Shown: in pieces, positions 63,163 through 64,000 of the stretch
How positions within the stretch are numbered: position 1 is the first letter of the stretch
Layout: each line of letters starts with the position of its first letter
Origin: Agrobacterium pusense
GTDB lineage: Bacteria; Pseudomonadota; Alphaproteobacteria; Rhizobiales; Rhizobiaceae
Assembly: GCF_900102105.1 (NCBI RefSeq)
Contig: NZ_FNBB01000001.1
Coordinates: forward strand, 1 to 64,000
Length of the DNA: 64,000 bases
Direction: 5' to 3'
Notes under the pieces: model-generated
What the model was told of the DNA's origin: nothing
Databases searched by the model: none
Seen by the model: only the letters and a program-made list of their open reading frames with translations
Translations under genes and position numbers: made by a program

Positions 63163-64000
63163 TCAATTCACCCCGAACTTCACCAGCTTGATCGCCTCGA
63201 AATTCTGCACGCCGCCGCCCACGCGTTTGGTGGTGTAGAAAAGCACATAGGGTTTGGCCGAATAGGGATCGCGCAGGATGCGGACGCCGGTTCGGTCAAC
63301 AACGAGGTAACCGGCGCGGAAATCCCCGAAGGCGATGGCGAAGCTGTTGGCCGCCACATTGGGCATGTCCTCGGCTTCCGTCACCGGAAAGCCCATCAGC
63401 GAGGCGGGCTGACCGACGGCAGCCGGCGGATGCCAAAGATAGGCGCCGGTCGTGTCCTTGAAGCGTCGAAGCGCACCCTGCGTCTTGCGGTTCATCAGGA
63501 AGGTGCCGTTCTGGCGATGGCCGGCTTTCAACGCATAGATGGCGTCGAGCAGCACGTCCATGGGACCGGCGGAGGAAAAGCCCGCCGATACGCCGGTCGC
63601 GACATAACCGATATTGCCCCAGCTCCAGTCGTTATTGGCAACGGTCGTATAGGCGAGGAACCCCCTGGGCTTGTTGATGCCGTCGCCGCCAACGAAAGCC
63701 GCCGCCTCCTGTTCGGCGAATGCGATGTCCACCTCGGATGCGATCCACGCCTCGATATCGACCGCCGCATCGTCCAGCAGGCCCTGGGTGGCGGCAGGCA
63801 TGGCATAAAGCTCCATGGTCGGGAAAGAAAGCTCCGACAGTTTCGGTGTCGCCGTTTCCGGGCGCGCCGCCGTTTCCGAAACCCAGCCGGTGGCGAGCCC
63901 GCCGGCGGCGAAGGGTTTTTTCAGCACGGCTGCGGACACCTGTCGCACCGTGGCGAGCGCCCGGACAGGCGAAATCGCCGTCATGCGCCGGCCGATCTCG
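63163..64000 (-). CDS. GTA g5-type major capsid protein (HK97 family), N-term cut
   Basis: 279 codons are in the window; the start lies beyond base 64000 (frame reads EIGRRMTAISPVRALATVRQ into the window). HK97-fold capsid features: LKKPFAAGGLATGWVSETAA RP, LSFPTMELYAMPAATQGLLDDAA, VGGDGINKPRGFLAY, FLMNRKTQGALRRFKDTTGA YLWHP and the C-terminal FEAIKLVKFGVN. It forms the T=3-like GTA head after g4 protease action. Internal ATG at 63984 is not the start. Confidence 0.93.
   Translation of the reverse strand, partial: EIGRRMTAISPVRALATVRQVSAAVLKKPFAAGGLATGWVSETAARPETATPKLSELSFPTMELYAMPAATQGLLDDAAVDIEAWIASEVDIAFAEQEAAAFVGGDGINKPRGFLAYTTVANNDWSWGNIGYVATGVSAGFSSAGPMDVLLDAIYALKAGHRQNGTFLMNRKTQGALRRFKDTTGAYLWHPPAAVGQPASLMGFPVTEAEDMPNVAANSFAIAFGDFRAGYLVVDRTGVRILRDPYSAKPYVLFYTTKRVGGGVQNFEAIKLVKFGVN

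Larger units (their letters stand above)
52634..64000 (-). other. Gene transfer agent (RcGTA-like) structural cluster
   Basis: Reading leftward: major capsid (g5, cut), g6, g7, g8, g9, g10, g10.1, g11, g12, g13, g14, g15 and a small holin-like gene. This is the order of Rhodobacter capsulatus GTA. Neighbouring genes overlap by 1-4 bp at most junctions, so it is one transcription unit. It is broken only by an opposite-strand MFS gene (60480-61679) and a palindromic repeat (63027-63143). No integrase or lysogeny gene is seen. Terminase, portal and protease should lie beyond the right end. Confidence 0.9.

Noticed and set aside
52634..64000. Ordinary inducible prophage
   Set aside because: Order and gene content match RcGTA, with no integrase, repressor or replication gene seen; a prophage cannot be fully excluded because the right side is cut.

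Overview
The window looks like a piece of a Rhizobiaceae chromosome, most probably Agrobacterium. The evidence is a RopA-type porin start, the pleC-glnE block, a cycHJKL-type cytochrome c maturation operon next to feuNPQ, a Rhodobacter-type gene transfer agent (GTA) cluster, and several copies of rhizobial palindromic intergenic repeats. Gene identities come from reading the translations and motifs; no database search was possible.

Layout. 1-1250: start of a porin gene, a 40-aa membrane protein, a decayed aminoglycoside phosphotransferase and tRNA-Ser(GCU). 1.4-11 kb: mixed metabolic and small genes (DUF883 protein, HpcH/HpaI aldolase with a ferredoxin-reductase-like flavoprotein, PilZ-like protein, HisC-like aminotransferase, Sel1-like and DUF2147 proteins, P-loop kinase, AMP nucleosidase, a vapBC toxin-antitoxin pair, OsmC). 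11-30 kb: class III aminotransferase, lipid kinase, two transporters including MgtE with a structured leader, UppP, an HxlR regulator divergent from a quinone oxidoreductase, pentapeptide protein, ETF-ubiquinone oxidoreductase, a CDF-like protein, SDR, diguanylate cyclase, Hsp70-like protein, a uracil-DNA-glycosylase-like protein and an EamA permease. 30-41 kb: aminopeptidase N, an AhpD-like protein, the PleC-type kinase, GlnE and an OmpV-type protein. 41-52.5 kb, all leftward: ccmI-ccmE-ccmF-ccmH, a DegP protease, an OmpR-type regulator and its kinase; then a surface lipoprotein gene and feuN-feuP-feuQ. 52.6-64 kb: a GTA structural cluster running leftward from the major capsid gene (cut by the window end) through head-tail, tail and hub genes to the receptor/hydrolase-like gene 15, ending in a small holin-like membrane protein. 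An MFS gene lies on the opposite strand inside this cluster.

How genes work together. CcmI/E/F/H mature c-type cytochromes in the periplasm. FeuN-FeuP-FeuQ form a sensor system whose linkage to cycHJKL is known from Rhizobium. PleC probably belongs to the CtrA cell-cycle circuit and GlnE controls glutamine synthetase. The GTA genes form a tight overlapping transcription unit of the kind that packages host DNA.

Most notable observations: (1) the leader of mgtE can form mutually exclusive hairpins, one sequestering the Shine-Dalgarno sequence with a perfect 7-nt complement; (2) GTA gene 10.1 (tail assembly chaperone) is intact but has no ATG, GTG or TTG start, so it seems to begin at CTG where an ATGA overlap would be expected; (3) an MFS gene is embedded antisense in the GTA cluster; (4) a palindromic repeat inside the ccm operon supplies the ribosome-binding site of ccmH; (5) amn has a TATAAT box placed so that its mRNA should be leaderless; (6) the CDF-like transporter seems to lack most of its metal-site ligands.
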